The notes: generated by a model from the letters alone, not told the origin. Positions 1-9,400 are shown, numbered from the stretch's first letter. The stretch is 37,060 bases of DNA from an uncultured bacterium (GCA_900549415.1 URNX01000032.1:1-37060); one strand, 5' to 3'. A program made the numbers and translations.

Positions 1-15
1 AATCTTCGCTGCCGC

Positions 16-43
16 TGGATTTTTTTCTCCGGCGGTGTATATT
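16..43 (+). promoter_or_regulatory. Probable promoter of the copper ATPase gene
   Basis: A good -10 box TATATT lies at 38-43. A weak -35-like TGGATT lies at 16-21, giving a 16-bp spacer, which is the spacing seen at most promoters in this window. Transcription would start near base 50, about 30 bases before the ATG at 80. The -35 is poor, so an activator may be needed. Confidence 0.5.
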
Positions 44-79
44 TTCAGCAACATCAAACAGTTATGAAGGGGAAAAAAG

Positions 80-2266
80 ATGAAAAAAGAACTCTTCAAT
101 GTAATGGGGATGCACTGCGCAGGGTGCGCCGCGAACGTCGAGCGCGCCGTGAAAAAAATGCAGGGAGTATCCAATGTTTACGTCTCCGTTGCTTCGAAGT
201 CCATGCGTCTGGAACTGGATCCGAAACTTGTCTCTGTGGACGATGTTGTCGCCGTGGTCCGCAAGGCGGGGTACGACGCCGCGCCTGTCACGCCCGCGAA
301 TTCCGGACGCGAAGTGGTGGACGAGGAGCAGACGAGCGCTTATTTTTATAAGTTCATCACCGCGCTGGTCTTTGCCGTTCTGCTGTTTTACGCGGCGATG
401 CACCACGACCTTGGTTTGCCGTATCCGCGGACTCTGCATGAGGTGAACACATGGGTGCAGCTGATTCTGACGATTCCGATTCTCATTGCGGGACGCCGTT
501 TCTATATTTCGGGGTTCAAGACGCTGTTCCGTCTTTCGCCGAACATGGATTCGCTGATTGCGCTCTGTACTTCCGCGGCGGTCGCGTACAGTCTCTGGCT
601 GATGGCGCAGGGCAACACGGCACACCTCTATTTTGACACGGCGGGAATGATCGTTGCGCTGATCATGCTCGGAAAGTATCTGGAAGCCCGTTCGCGCAAA
701 CGCGCTTCGGGAGCGATCCGCGAGCTGATGAACCTCACGCCGCAGAACGCACTTGTCGTCACGGCGGAGGGCGATGTGGAAGTCCCCGTCGCCAAGCTGG
801 AGCCAGGAGCGGTGATCCGCGTGCGTCCGGGAGACAAAATCCCCGTTGACGGCAGAATCACGGAGGGGAGCGCGTCGATCGACGAATCCATGCTGACCGG
901 CGAGCCGCTTCCCGTCGACAAAGGCGTCGGCGACCGGGTGACGGGCGGTTCGATCAACCGCGACGGAGCATTTCTTTTCCGTGCGGAGCAGGTGGGGGCG
1001 AACACCGCGCTTGCACGCATCATTGCACTGATCCGCGAGGCGCAGGGGACGCGTCCGCCGATTGCGCGGCTTGCCGATCTGATTTCCGGCTGGTTCGTCT
1101 GGGGGGTGATTTCAGTTGCTGTGCTGACGTTTGCCCTGTGGATGTTCTGCGGCCGCGCGGGTTTTGCGGCGTCGCTGGAATTTGCGCTCGGCGTGCTGGT
1201 GATCGCGTGTCCGTGTGCGCTCGGGCTCGCCACGCCGATTGCGCTGATTGCGGGAATAGGGCAGGGGGCGAAGCTCGGGATTCTCATCAAAACCGGAACC
1301 GCTCTTGAGACGGCGGGACAGCTCCGGACGGTTGTTTTCGACAAAACCGGAACCGTCACGAAAGGGCGGCCGGAGGTTGTGCGGATCACTGCGGCGGAAG
1401 ATGTTTCTCCGGAAGAGCTGCTGCGTCTCGCGGCGTCCGCGGAACGGAATTCCGAACATCCGCTGGCGAAGGCGATTGTGCGCGAAGCTGTTCGACGCAA
1501 GGTGGAACCGGTCAATGTTTCCGGTTTCAAGGCGCTTGCCGGACACGGTGTTTCGTGCATAGCCGACGCCCGCCGCGTGCTGATCGGAAAAGCCGCGCTG
1601 ATGACGGAAAACGGTGTTGATGTTTCGACCGTCAAACCGGGCGGCGCGGCGGAAAATTCGCTGGTCTATGTCGCCGCCGACGGAGTTCTGTTTGGAGTGA
1701 TCGGCATTGCGGATGCGGTCAAACCCGACTCTGCGGAGGCGATCCGCAAGCTGCACGGGCTGGGGCTCCGAACCGTCATGCTGACGGGCGACAATTCCGC
1801 CGCCGCAAACGCGATAGCCGCGGAATTGAAGATCGATGAGGTTCACGCGGAGCTCCTGCCGGGCGGCAAGGCGGAGATTCTCAGGAAACTTCAGGCTGAC
1901 GGGACGAAGGTCGCGATGGTCGGCGACGGCGTCAACGACGCCCCCGCGCTTGCGCAGGCGGATGTCGGAATTGCGATCGGCTCAGGAACGGACGTTGCGA
2001 TCGAATCCGCGGATCTGGTTCTCATGCGCAGCGAACTTTCTGCAGTGCCCGCCGCGATTGCGCTGAGCAGGGCGACGATGCGGATTATCCGCGAGAATCT
2101 CTGCTGGGCGTTCTTTTACAATGTTATCTGCATCCCGTTTGCGGCGGGTGTGTTCTATGCGTTCGGCGGTCCGCGTCTGAGTCCGGTGCTCTGTGCGGCG
2201 GCAATGGCGTTCAGTTCGGTTTCGGTTGTGCTTAACGCGTTGCGTCTGAAGCGGTTCCGTCCGTAA
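80..2266 (+). CDS. copA: Copper-type P1B heavy-metal-transporting ATPase (CopA-like)
   Basis: This is a 728-residue membrane ATPase predicted to export Cu(I) from the cytoplasm. One N-terminal heavy-metal-associated domain carries GMHCAGC (residues 10-16). Membrane segments follow from about residue 90. The actuator domain has the TGEP motif. The CPC metal-site motif is at residues 377-379 in a transmembrane helix. The phosphorylated aspartate is D421 in DKTGT. The SEHPLAK motif of the nucleotide domain and GDGVNDAPAL of the hinge are intact, so all catalytic landmarks are present. The start at 80 follows an AAGGGG ribosome site. The single metal-binding domain is normal for bacterial CopA. 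The last 35 bases overlap the end of the convergent AraC-type gene. CPC and the Cys-x-x-Cys domain point to Cu(I); silver is also possible. No copper chaperone or CueR-type regulator is adjacent. Confidence 0.93.
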   Translation: MKKELFNVMGMHCAGCAANVERAVKKMQGVSNVYVSVASKSMRLELDPKLVSVDDVVAVVRKAGYDAAPVTPANSGREVVDEEQTSAYFYKFITALVFAVLLFYAAMHHDLGLPYPRTLHEVNTWVQLILTIPILIAGRRFYISGFKTLFRLSPNMDSLIALCTSAAVAYSLWLMAQGNTAHLYFDTAGMIVALIMLGKYLEARSRKRASGAIRELMNLTPQNALVVTAEGDVEVPVAKLEPGAVIRVRPGDKIPVDGRITEGSASIDESMLTGEPLPVDKGVGDRVTGGSINRDGAFLFRAEQVGANTALARIIALIREAQGTRPPIARLADLISGWFVWGVISVAVLTFALWMFCGRAGFAASLEFALGVLVIACPCALGLATPIALIAGIGQGAKLGILIKTGTALETAGQLRTVVFDKTGTVTKGRPEVVRITAAEDVSPEELLRLAASAERNSEHPLAKAIVREAVRRKVEPVNVSGFKALAGHGVSCIADARRVLIGKAALMTENGVDVSTVKPGGAAENSLVYVAADGVLFGVIGIADAVKPDSAEAIRKLHGLGLRTVMLTGDNSAAANAIAAELKIDEVHAELLPGGKAEILRKLQADGTKVAMVGDGVNDAPALAQADVGIAIGSGTDVAIESADLVLMRSELSAVPAAIALSRATMRIIRENLCWAFFYNVICIPFAAGVFYAFGGPRLSPVLCAAAMAFSSVSVVLNALRLKRFRP

Positions 2267-3032
2267 CGGCGCGGTATTCGCGCGGCGAACATCCGGCGAT
2301 GCGGCGGAAACAGGTGGAAAAATAGTTGCTGTCGTGGAACCCGCAGAGCGAGGCGATGCGGGTGACGGTGAGGTGGCGGTGAAGTTTGAGGTAGACTTGC
2401 GCCTCTTTGATGCGGCGTTCCAGAAGCAGTTCGCGGAAGGAGCGTCCCGTTTCGCGCCGGATGAGTTCGCCGAGATAGTTTGGGGTGACTCGGAGGGTTT
2501 CCGCCGCTTCCTCGAGTGAGGGATCGCCGGGAAAATGGCGGTCGATGAAGAAATTTATGTTCCGGATGTAGTAATCTGCGGGGCGCTGTTTGGTGGATTC
2601 GGCGGTTTTCCGCCAGAGTTCGAGTTCAAGCAGAATCAGTTCGCGCAGGAATTCCATATCCCTGCGCAGTCCCGCGGTTTTTCCCTTCGAGGGCTTCGCG
2701 TGTTCCGGCAGATGAAACGAGCCGGCATAGATGACTGCTGCGGTTTTGGATTCAAAGAGAACCGGAAGCGCGGCGTCCCATACGCCGAACGGACAGGTCC
2801 CGCAGAAGAAGCGTCCGCGTCTGGCGAGTTCGAGACTGCGATCCTTGTTTCTGATGCACGCCGTATCACCGCCGTGCATCTTCGTTGTCCGGCAGAATTC
2901 CCCGTGGTGCAGGTACTGATCGGGAGCCAGCCGGAGAGCTTCGCATTCGAGGAACGCGGGATGAAGGATATGAACGCTGAAGACCGCACCCTGTTTCTGT
3001 TCGAGGATGCGGAGTGCAACATCCAGATTCAT
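2232..3032 (-). CDS. AraC-family regulator with PocR-like Cys-rich sensor domain
   Basis: This 266-residue protein has two parts. Residues about 15-140 resemble the PocR ligand-binding domain: four spaced cysteines (FC, AC, and the FCGTC pair) and a G-rich strand ending in YAGSF. Residues about 160-260 form a canonical AraC DNA-binding domain with two helix-turn-helix units (TVTRIASLCGF, then YFSTCFRR and SPREYR). PocR domains are known or proposed to bind small molecules such as propanediol or hydrocarbon derivatives; the cysteines might instead hold a metal, which is inference. The ATG at 3032 overlaps the stop of the upstream thiE-like gene in an ATGA junction, so the two are probably translationally coupled. 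The 3' end runs 35 bases into the 3' end of the convergent copper ATPase gene. Its target is unknown; its place after thiE does not prove a role in thiamine metabolism. Confidence 0.85.
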   Translation of the reverse strand: MNLDVALRILEQKQGAVFSVHILHPAFLECEALRLAPDQYLHHGEFCRTTKMHGGDTACIRNKDRSLELARRGRFFCGTCPFGVWDAALPVLFESKTAAVIYAGSFHLPEHAKPSKGKTAGLRRDMEFLRELILLELELWRKTAESTKQRPADYYIRNINFFIDRHFPGDPSLEEAAETLRVTPNYLGELIRRETGRSFRELLLERRIKEAQVYLKLHRHLTVTRIASLCGFHDSNYFSTCFRRIAGCSPREYRAVTDGTASDATR

Positions 3033-3676
3033 TTCCAGAGTGCGCGCATGGCGCGGGCTTTTGCCGCAACGTCTTCCGCCTGAGTGAGTTCTGTCACCAT
3101 GGCGAGAATGCGAGCGCCCGCATCAAAGAGCTGAGGCATGTTGTGTTCCTTGACTCCGCCCATGACGGTGAAAGGAATTGCGAGCTTTGGTTTTGCCGCG
3201 CGGATGATGTCGAGCCCGAGCGGCTTGACCGGCGTGTTCTTGGTCTGCGTCGGGAAAATGGGACCGAGGTTGACGTAATCTGCATCCTGAGCCTGCGCTT
3301 CGAGCGCCTGTTCGACGGAGTGCGTGGAGCGTCCGAGGATGAGATCGGGCGCGATGGCGCGGGCAAATTCAAGCGGCATGTCGTCCTGCCCCAGATGAAC
3401 GCCGTCAGCGCCGACGGCGAGGGCGATATCGACATGGTCGTTCATGATCATGAGGACGCCGAGTTCTTCGCATTTTCTGCGGAATTTTTCCGCGAGGAGC
3501 GTGAGCTCTTTTCCGGAAAGATTTTTTTCGCGGAGCTGAACAGTTCTGACGCCGCCGTCAGCGGCCGCCGCGAGGACATCGAGAACGGAGCGTCCGTTCG
3601 TGAATTCGTGTCCGATTACGAGATAGAGATCGGTATTGCGGAAGCGTTCCGCGCGCTGTTTTCTGAGATCGGTCAT
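3029..3676 (-). CDS. thiE: Thiamine-phosphate synthase
   Basis: This 215-residue TIM-barrel enzyme couples the thiazole and pyrimidine moieties to form thiamine phosphate. Diagnostic family motifs are present in order: VQLREK, NDHVDIALAVGADGVHLGQDD (split by the usual strand-helix turn), GRSTHS, and GPIFPTQTK. Length matches ThiE (about 200-220). I chose the ATG at 3676 because CCGGAGGAC lies just upstream; an earlier in-frame ATG at 3724 lies in the rpmB terminator hairpin. No THI-box riboswitch fits in the short gap upstream, and no other thiamine gene is in the window. It follows rpmB on the same strand but is separated from it by a strong terminator, so its expression may depend on read-through or on a weak unseen promoter. 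Confidence 0.93.
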   Translation of the reverse strand: MTDLRKQRAERFRNTDLYLVIGHEFTNGRSVLDVLAAAADGGVRTVQLREKNLSGKELTLLAEKFRRKCEELGVLMIMNDHVDIALAVGADGVHLGQDDMPLEFARAIAPDLILGRSTHSVEQALEAQAQDADYVNLGPIFPTQTKNTPVKPLGLDIIRAAKPKLAIPFTVMGGVKEHNMPQLFDAGARILAMVTELTQAEDVAAKARAMRALWK

Positions 3677-3693
3677 AAATTGTCCTCCGGGGC

Positions 3694-3722
3694 AAAAAAA
3701 AGGAGCCGGCGAAAGCGGCTCC
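3694..3722 (-). terminator. Intrinsic terminator after rpmB
   Basis: On the minus strand GGAGCCG (3722-3716) pairs with CGGCTCC (3708-3702) around a 7-base loop, followed by eight T (3701-3694). This is a textbook intrinsic terminator between rpmB and thiE. Confidence 0.9.
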
Positions 3723-3742
3723 ATTCCGTAGAGCGGAATTGT

Positions 3743-3976
3743 TCAGCAGGGCTTCTGGATTCTGCCGCTGCGGATGCACTGCACGCAAACTTTTTTGCGG
3801 GAAACAGCACCATTCTCGTCAACGACGCGAATGCTCTGGATGTTCGGTTCGAAGGTTCTCGGAGAGACCTTCACGACGTGCATACCGATACCGCCTTTTT
3901 TCTTTGCCAAGCCCCTGCGGATGATGGTGGAGCCGGAAAACTTTTTCTTTCCGCAAATGTCACAAACGTTACTCAC
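3743..3976 (-). CDS. rpmB: Ribosomal protein bL28
   Basis: This is a 77-residue large-subunit ribosomal protein. It has the family pattern: Cys-x-x-Cys near the N-terminus (VCDICGKK), RRGLAKKKGGIG, the RTFEPNIQ block, and a second Cys-x-x-Cys (VCVQCIRSG). The four cysteines make it the zinc-binding form of bL28. I prefer the GTG at 3976 because it gives the usual family N-terminus (MSNVCDIC) and has AGGAGA 7 bases upstream. An in-frame ATG at 4012, with its own AGGAAA, would add twelve residues (MAVKAFYLGDSK). rpmG (bL33), a common neighbour, is absent. A strong terminator follows, so it is probably a single-gene transcript. Confidence 0.95.
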   Translation of the reverse strand: MSNVCDICGKKKFSGSTIIRRGLAKKKGGIGMHVVKVSPRTFEPNIQSIRVVDENGAVSRKKVCVQCIRSGRIQKPC

Positions 3977-4037
3977 TTTACTGTCTCCTAAATAAAAAGC
4001 CTTCACGGCCATTGTGTTTCCTATGAACAGGAACTAT

Positions 4038-4065
4038 AATATAGCGTAACAATCCTGTTTTGCAA
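4038..4065 (-). promoter_or_regulatory. rpmB promoter
   Basis: On the minus strand TTGCAA (4065-4060) and TATATT (4043-4038) are separated by 16 bases. The expected start is near 4030, which would place both candidate rpmB start codons (4012 and 3976) inside the transcript. Confidence 0.65.
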
Positions 4066-4137
4066 GTCCTGAAACGGAAAAAATGAAAATTTTCCGGCTC
4101 CGGCGGAAATTTTTGCCGGGAAAAATATAAACCTGTT

Positions 4138-4166
4138 TTGCAGATTTTCAAGTTTGATGCTATAAT
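4138..4166 (+). promoter_or_regulatory. Promoter of the small pseudopilin-like gene
   Basis: TTGCAG (4138-4143), a 17-bp spacer and a perfect TATAAT (4161-4166) preceded by TGC (extended -10). Transcription would begin around 4173, downstream of the possible GTG start at 4170, so translation must begin at the ATG at 4191. Confidence 0.7.
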
Positions 4167-4190
4167 ACCGTGAAACAATGGAATGTTCTG

Positions 4191-4718
4191 ATGAAAAAGA
4201 GTTTACTTCTGAATGGAGCCGCGTGTGCGGCGGTGATTGCGGCGGCGGTGGCGTTTTTCCTGGTTTTTCAGGAGCGCGGCATCGAAGCGGAACCGCAGCC
4301 GCATTTTGAACAGAAATGCGTGTCGCAGCTGATGATGATCGGCGACGCGCTGCATCTTTATGCGGAATCGCACGCTTCGGCTTTGCCGGAGACTCTGGAT
4401 CAGCTGACTCTCGACGGACAGCTTTCCGAGCCGGGGATGCTGATATGTCCCGCAAAGCGTCTGCCGTATATCTATCTGGGATATGGTTTTTCTCTTCCGG
4501 AACTTTCTCCGGATATTCCGCTGGTTCTGGACCGTGTGCGCTGTCATCCCGGCGGAGTGCATGTCCTCTATGCGGATTTCCAAGTCCGTTTCGTTCCGAT
4601 GCCGCGCGGTTCCGGATTTCATGCAATTCTGCACGAAAAACAGCCGGAAAGCGCGGCGCGGAAGCGTATGGAGCAGCGGGTCCGCCAGCTTGACAGTCTC
4701 TTCCTGCGGAAGCTTTGA
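4191..4718 (+). CDS. Membrane-anchored pseudopilin-like protein with H-X9-DG-like tail
   Basis: This 175-residue protein has a short charged N-terminus (MKKS) and one transmembrane helix at about residues 5-25 (LLLNGAACAAVIAAAVAFF). It then has a soluble part with YAESHASALPETLDQLT and CHPGGVHVLYADFQVRF. The second motif resembles the H-X9-DG tail of the abundant prepilin-like proteins of Planctomycetes and Lentisphaerota. It lacks the FTLIELL prepilin peptidase site, so it may be an ordinary bitopic protein that kept only the pseudopilin body. Two cysteines (ICPAKR and RCHPGG) are candidates for a disulfide. Start choice rests on the promoter position. Function is unknown. It converges on the deacetylase-like gene with 16 bases between the stops. 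Confidence 0.75.
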   Translation: MKKSLLLNGAACAAVIAAAVAFFLVFQERGIEAEPQPHFEQKCVSQLMMIGDALHLYAESHASALPETLDQLTLDGQLSEPGMLICPAKRLPYIYLGYGFSLPELSPDIPLVLDRVRCHPGGVHVLYADFQVRFVPMPRGSGFHAILHEKQPESAARKRMEQRVRQLDSLFLRKL

Positions 4719-4734
4719 GATCCGCCTGCCGTTT

Positions 4735-6312
4735 TTACTGTTCGGTTTCTACATGAAGACGCAAGACGTTTCCTTCGGGAATCAGAAGAAATCCGTGTTC
4801 CGTCTGTTCGATGGAGCCTGCATCCGGAATCATGGCGTAACTCCAGCCTCTGTGACGGAATTTCAGTTTTCCGGATTCCAGTTTTATTTCTGAGCCGTGT
4901 TCCGCCGCCGCTTTGGCGTTGTACATAAATTCCAGAAGTTCTCCGGCTTTCGGGAAACGGACTTCCCATGCGGAGGGATGAAGCTGTATCGCAATTTCAT
5001 CGGAGGTCTCTTTCCGCGACCAGAGAATCTGCAGGGAATCTTCCGGAAGTTCTTCCGCGGACTTGATTTCGCCGGGACCTCCGGGGAACCGGATTGAGGC
5101 GGGATTCCAGAGGAAGCCGTCCATGACCGGCAGAGCGTCCGAAAAGCAGGAGGTTGTTGTGCAGACGGAGTGAAGGTAGATACCTTCCCGGTTTTCATCA
5201 AAGAACTGCCAGTCGCGAACCGTCAGCTCTCCGGATTCCGTGCGGAAAAGGTTGATGCGTCCGTGTTTGGTGCAATACCAGATTCCCTGATGCTCTGATT
5301 TTTTCCAGTCGTTGAGCGAGAGAACTGCGGAGGCTGGTGTCGAGGCGAATTTTGAGCGGAACCATTTGCCGGTTGCGGCAAGCGTTTCAACGCGGAGGAG
5401 CCCCTCTTTCTGAAGCCTTTCGAGTTCCGCGTACTGGAAAATCAGTCCGTCTTTCATTGCGGCCCAGCCGAAGGAGTTTTCCTGTCCGACTTGTGCGTAA
5501 GCCATTGCGAGATGAGGCGAGCGGAAGTTTTCGCGGAGAAACCATTTCACCCAGTCCGGGATGCCGCCACCGCCGTCGGCGCCGGTGTAGACGGGTTCGA
5601 GGGTGACTACGCCCTGTCCGTTGTCGCCGATTCCTGCGTCGTACTGGTAAAGCGGGTCGCTGCCGAGCATGCGGAACAACGGAAGATTGATCTGCTCCTG
5701 CGGAGTCTGCGCGGGCATGAAGAAATTCTTTTTCGAAGGATAATAGCCGTTTGCCCAGTAACCGCCCCAGAGCGTGTAGCCATCGGTGCCGTACTGGTCG
5801 CGGCAGCAGCACGCGGCGCGGACTCCGTATTCTTCATGGAGATAGTTCAGCGTGTGTGCATCCGGATACCAGCAGCCGGCGGATTCCGGAAGATGCCCGA
5901 ATGTCTCTTTGAATTTCGCCATGAAGACGTCGACGATTCGTTCGCGTTCTTCGGGAGTGTACGCCGCTGTTGCATCGACGTTTGCAAACCAGTCCCACGC
6001 CCAGCGTCCGCGCCAGGGAATCCCGGCGGCTTCGACGAGCGGCTGAACGCATTCGAGCCAGATTCCGACTTCATGTCCTTCCGGCATTTCGCGTTTGAGG
6101 AAATCCGCATAAGGCGGAGTGATCAGCGCGTCATACTGAATCAGCCAGGTTGTCGGTAGATTGTGTTTTTTCGCGAGAGCCATCTGTTCACGGACCGGTT
6201 CGAAGAGATCCATCTCCATACGCGGTTCCACGCTCCGGATGAAATTGATGATATTGACGATTGAGCTCGCTTTTCCGTCTCCGGAAGCGTTTTTGAATGA
6301 ATGTGAGGTCAT
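4735..6312 (-). CDS. Deacetylase-like TIM-barrel protein, putative carbohydrate-active enzyme
   Basis: This 525-residue protein has no signal peptide. Residues about 20-300 look like a (beta/alpha) barrel related to polysaccharide deacetylases or GH57-like enzymes: an early strand with EPR, TTWLIQYDAL, EVGIWLE, ESAGCWYPDAHTL, then an aromatic loop (YTLWGGYWANGYYPSKKN). The C-terminal 200 residues are beta-rich and may be an accessory domain. The canonical NodB metal triad (D, H-x3-H) is not evident, so I do not claim deacetylase activity. The ATG at 6312 follows AGAAAGG; an earlier in-frame ATG at 6402 lies upstream of the promoter. Its own strong promoter (6353-6380) and the terminator at 6441-6483 separate it from the glycosidase operon upstream, though it shares its strand and probably its theme. 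Confidence 0.7.
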   Translation of the reverse strand: MTSHSFKNASGDGKASSIVNIINFIRSVEPRMEMDLFEPVREQMALAKKHNLPTTWLIQYDALITPPYADFLKREMPEGHEVGIWLECVQPLVEAAGIPWRGRWAWDWFANVDATAAYTPEERERIVDVFMAKFKETFGHLPESAGCWYPDAHTLNYLHEEYGVRAACCCRDQYGTDGYTLWGGYWANGYYPSKKNFFMPAQTPQEQINLPLFRMLGSDPLYQYDAGIGDNGQGVVTLEPVYTGADGGGGIPDWVKWFLRENFRSPHLAMAYAQVGQENSFGWAAMKDGLIFQYAELERLQKEGLLRVETLAATGKWFRSKFASTPASAVLSLNDWKKSEHQGIWYCTKHGRINLFRTESGELTVRDWQFFDENREGIYLHSVCTTTSCFSDALPVMDGFLWNPASIRFPGGPGEIKSAEELPEDSLQILWSRKETSDEIAIQLHPSAWEVRFPKAGELLEFMYNAKAAAEHGSEIKLESGKLKFRHRGWSYAMIPDAGSIEQTEHGFLLIPEGNVLRLHVETEQ

Positions 6313-6352
6313 TGCCGTTTCAGCCTTTCTACAGTTTGATTTTGTTTTCTTA

Positions 6353-6380
6353 ATTATACAGCAGAACTGTTTTTTGTCAA
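6353..6380 (-). promoter_or_regulatory. Consensus sigma70 promoter of the deacetylase-like gene
   Basis: On the minus strand a perfect TTGACA (6380-6375), a 16-bp spacer and a perfect TATAAT (6358-6353). Expected start is near 6346, giving a leader of about 34 bases. This is the best promoter in the window and suggests high unregulated expression or repressor control. Confidence 0.85.
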
Positions 6381-6440
6381 TACATTCCGGGGGGATACGC
6401 ATATATGGAAGTAACAGAAAGCATTCATAAAAGTATTTGC

Positions 6441-6483
6441 AAAAATTCCGGACCGGCTCAATTCGGAAAGGGAACCGGTCCGG
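6441..6483 (-). terminator. Terminator after the secreted GH-A glycosidase operon
   Basis: CCGGACCGG (6448-6456) pairs with CCGGTCCGG (6475-6483) across an 18-base loop. On the minus strand it is followed by AATTTTTG. It sits just past the stop of the glycosidase at 6496. Confidence 0.75.
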
Positions 6484-6495
6484 AGAAAAAAGTTT

Positions 6496-9400
6496 TTATC
6501 TCACAATCTCGTAGACGAAACAGGGAGATTTCTGCGCAAAGACGTCAGCGGAGAAGCGCAGGACTCCGCCGGAGAATTCCGAACGGATGCGCCCGATGCG
6601 GCGTCCGCCGAGATCAACGGCGTAAACGACGGGAGCGGTATCTCCGTTCAGTTTCAGCGAAACGGTTCCCGTTCCCGCCGCGGCGAGATGCGGCATGCCG
6701 CCGAGCTCCATCACCTGCGACAGGGTTTTGTCGGCAAACTGCATTCCGCTGTTGAAAACGTTGGTGATGTGCAGGAAAAGAATCCGGCGGGAGTCCGCAA
6801 GCGCGGAGGAATCCATTGCCGCCGCGGCATAGACCGCGAATCCTTTTTTGTTTTCAACTTCGAGAATCCCGGCTTTCCCGGTTTTGCCTTCGGGCAGAAC
6901 CAGCGCTTCACTGCGAGGGGTGGCAACCTTGAACGTTCCGGCTTTGCCGTCGATTTCAATTTCGCCGGTGACGCTTTTTGAGAATGAGCGTTCCGGTTCG
7001 AATGCTCCGCCGTTTCTGCGCGCGGCTTCCTTGACGAGACGAGTGAAGTTTTCCGGGGAGAATGCCGTCACATCGGCAGCCGTTCCCGTTTTGTCACCGA
7101 CTTGTGCGCCGATCCGGGCGAAGGTTCCGGCTTTGATGTAATCGGCGGGGTAGATGTCATGAATGGAACTGTAGTCTTCCGGAACATGGATGGGAAGCTT
7201 CAGTTCGGAGCGGTGGACATCTCCGCGGAGGAAGAAGAGAACCGCCAGTTTGTCGTTCAGGAACATCACCGGGTCGGTCGCCATTTCAAAAAGATCGGTG
7301 GCGTGATCTTCATAAAAAGCCTTGTCGTTTGCAAGATAGCAGAACTGCCAGACTGCGCCCCAGTCCTGAAGAGCCGCATAAGCTCCGAGCAGGGGACCTC
7401 CCTCCGCGCGGTACGGACTCGGAAAGCAGTAATTCATTTCGCTTGCGGCGTACGGCAGACCGAACACGCGGGCGGCGCTGTTCATGTTTATTGCAAGACC
7501 GCCCATTTGCGCAATTGCGCCGGAGGAATCAAACGAGAAGCCTTTGCCCTGCGGACCGACTCCCCGCGGATGCGCCCAGTACATGTGCTTGTCGACAAAG
7601 TCATACTGCCGGTTCATCGGCGCCTGGTGAATGGACTGCCAGTGGTTCTGATCCGTCAGCATCGCTTTGACGCCGAGCTCCTCTTTGAGGAAGCGCGCCA
7701 TGCGCTGATAGGACTCGTTGTAGGTCCGGATGAGGAAGCGGTTGAATGCCAGTGTCCGTTCCGCCCCTTTGAGTCCGGGCTGTTCCTTTTCGAATTTCTT
7801 TTCCAGAATGGAGCGGATTTCCCTGTCGTAGTTGACGACTTCGAAAACGGCGTCTTCATTGATCAGGCTGATGTGCGAAAGCGCCGGGTCATCCTTCCAT
7901 GTCGTTCCGGTGTACGGGTTGACATGACCGAGCAGATTGCGGGCGAACTCCTTGAAGTTTTCAAAACCGACATCGGTCAGCAGCAGGAACGCCTTGATTT
8001 CTCCCAGACTCGTTCCGTTGAACGGATAGAAGCGGCGGTTTTCAAAACCGGGAAGTTCTCCGTCGGAAAGATTCCGGGAGCAGAAAAGGTCGATCATCAC
8101 GTAGATTCCGCGCTGTTTCAGACAGTGGAAAAGATAATCCAGCTGATCCAGCATATCCGCTTTCAGTTTTGTGCTCTTGCCTGCGGCGTTGTCGAACATG
8201 ATGTCGTAATGATGAAAACGGACGGTGTTGAAGCCGTTTGCGGCAAGACGGTCCGCCAGTTTTTCCGCATTCGCCTTGCTGAAGAAGTTGCCCATGTAAC
8301 AGAGATTTGTTCCGTAGAAGCGGACCGGAACGGAGGGGCGTTTTTCAAAGACAAAGCGTCCCTCGTTATCTTTGGTGAGAAATCCGTATTTTCCGGCGGG
8401 GGCGTCCTGCAGACCGAGGAGCGAAAAGTCGAGGACGGAACCTTTCTCCACGTCGCGGGGATATTCAACCGGCCGCCACTCTGCGGATTCCGTGATAAAC
8501 ACCGGCGTCCGGTCGGCGTGCGCCAGCGCCGCATTGGAAACGGTTGCGCCGACGATCATCCAGACCGCGCCTGTATCCGTGGAGAATTTCACCTCTTTCA
8601 GCGGTTTTGCCTGCAGCGGAACGGAGCAGGCGTACATGCCGACGAGAGAGCTTGCATTCAGCCCGGTCCAGACCAGTTCGCCATCGGAGATCGCCGCGCC
8701 GCCCCACCAGTCGGAAACGTGTTTGCCGGTGATGACCGGGAAGATGGAAGATGTGCCGTCTTCATAAACGACCTGTACATCACTAACCTTCTTGTCGCCG
8801 GCTGTGTAGGCGGCGGAATGGAGAAGGTGCAGAAACTTGCCGCGGGTTCCGTTCGCGGAGATTTTTGCTTCCGCGGGAAACTGCATGGACGGGTCTTTGC
8901 TCAGCACAAGACAGGATTTGCCTCTGTTGGTCTGCGGGTCGATCACCTGGAACGGAATGTCGTTGAAGGTCTGTTTTCCCGGTTTGAAAATGCGCAGATC
9001 GTTGTTGGCTCCCTGATCGGTCCAGCCGCCTTTGCCGTCTCCGGCTGTTTCATCGGCGAAACCCATGTTGCAGGCTTTGGAAATGTCAAGCATTGCCGAT
9101 TCCGCGTTTCCGACTGTAATCCGGAGTGTGGCTTCCGCTCTGGTGATTGCGCCGGAAAACGGACGGAACCTGGTGCGGAGCGAGAAGATGTTCCAGCCGT
9201 CGCAGCGTTCATCCTGAAAAATCAGATCGCTGTCTCCGCTGATTGTGATGACTCTGTCCTGTGAATTGAACTGGAGAGGCTTGAACTCTTTGGAGTCGAT
9301 GAGATGCCGCTCCCTGAACTGTCCGGGCAGAACGACGGGCTTGCCGTCGAACACAACCGTTTTCCCCGCGAAAAGAGTTCCGGGGAGTGTCATGAAGAGG

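Noticed and set aside
3677..3742. TPP riboswitch before thiE
   Set aside because: The gap holds only the rpmB terminator, and the conserved CTGAGA core of the THI box is absent.
4051..4146. CCTGTTTTGCA occurring twice as a possible repeat element
   Set aside because: The copies (near 4054 and 4132) are short and coincide with -35 regions of two opposed promoters; chance or promoter constraint explains them.
4706..4732. GCGGA/TCCGC hairpin with a T run between convergent genes as a terminator
   Set aside because: Only five base pairs with a long loop; too weak to call.
7102..9264. A 720-codon plus-strand frame across the secreted glycosidase
   Set aside because: Antisense to a well-supported gene with signal peptide and catalytic residues; no motif or ribosome site of its own.
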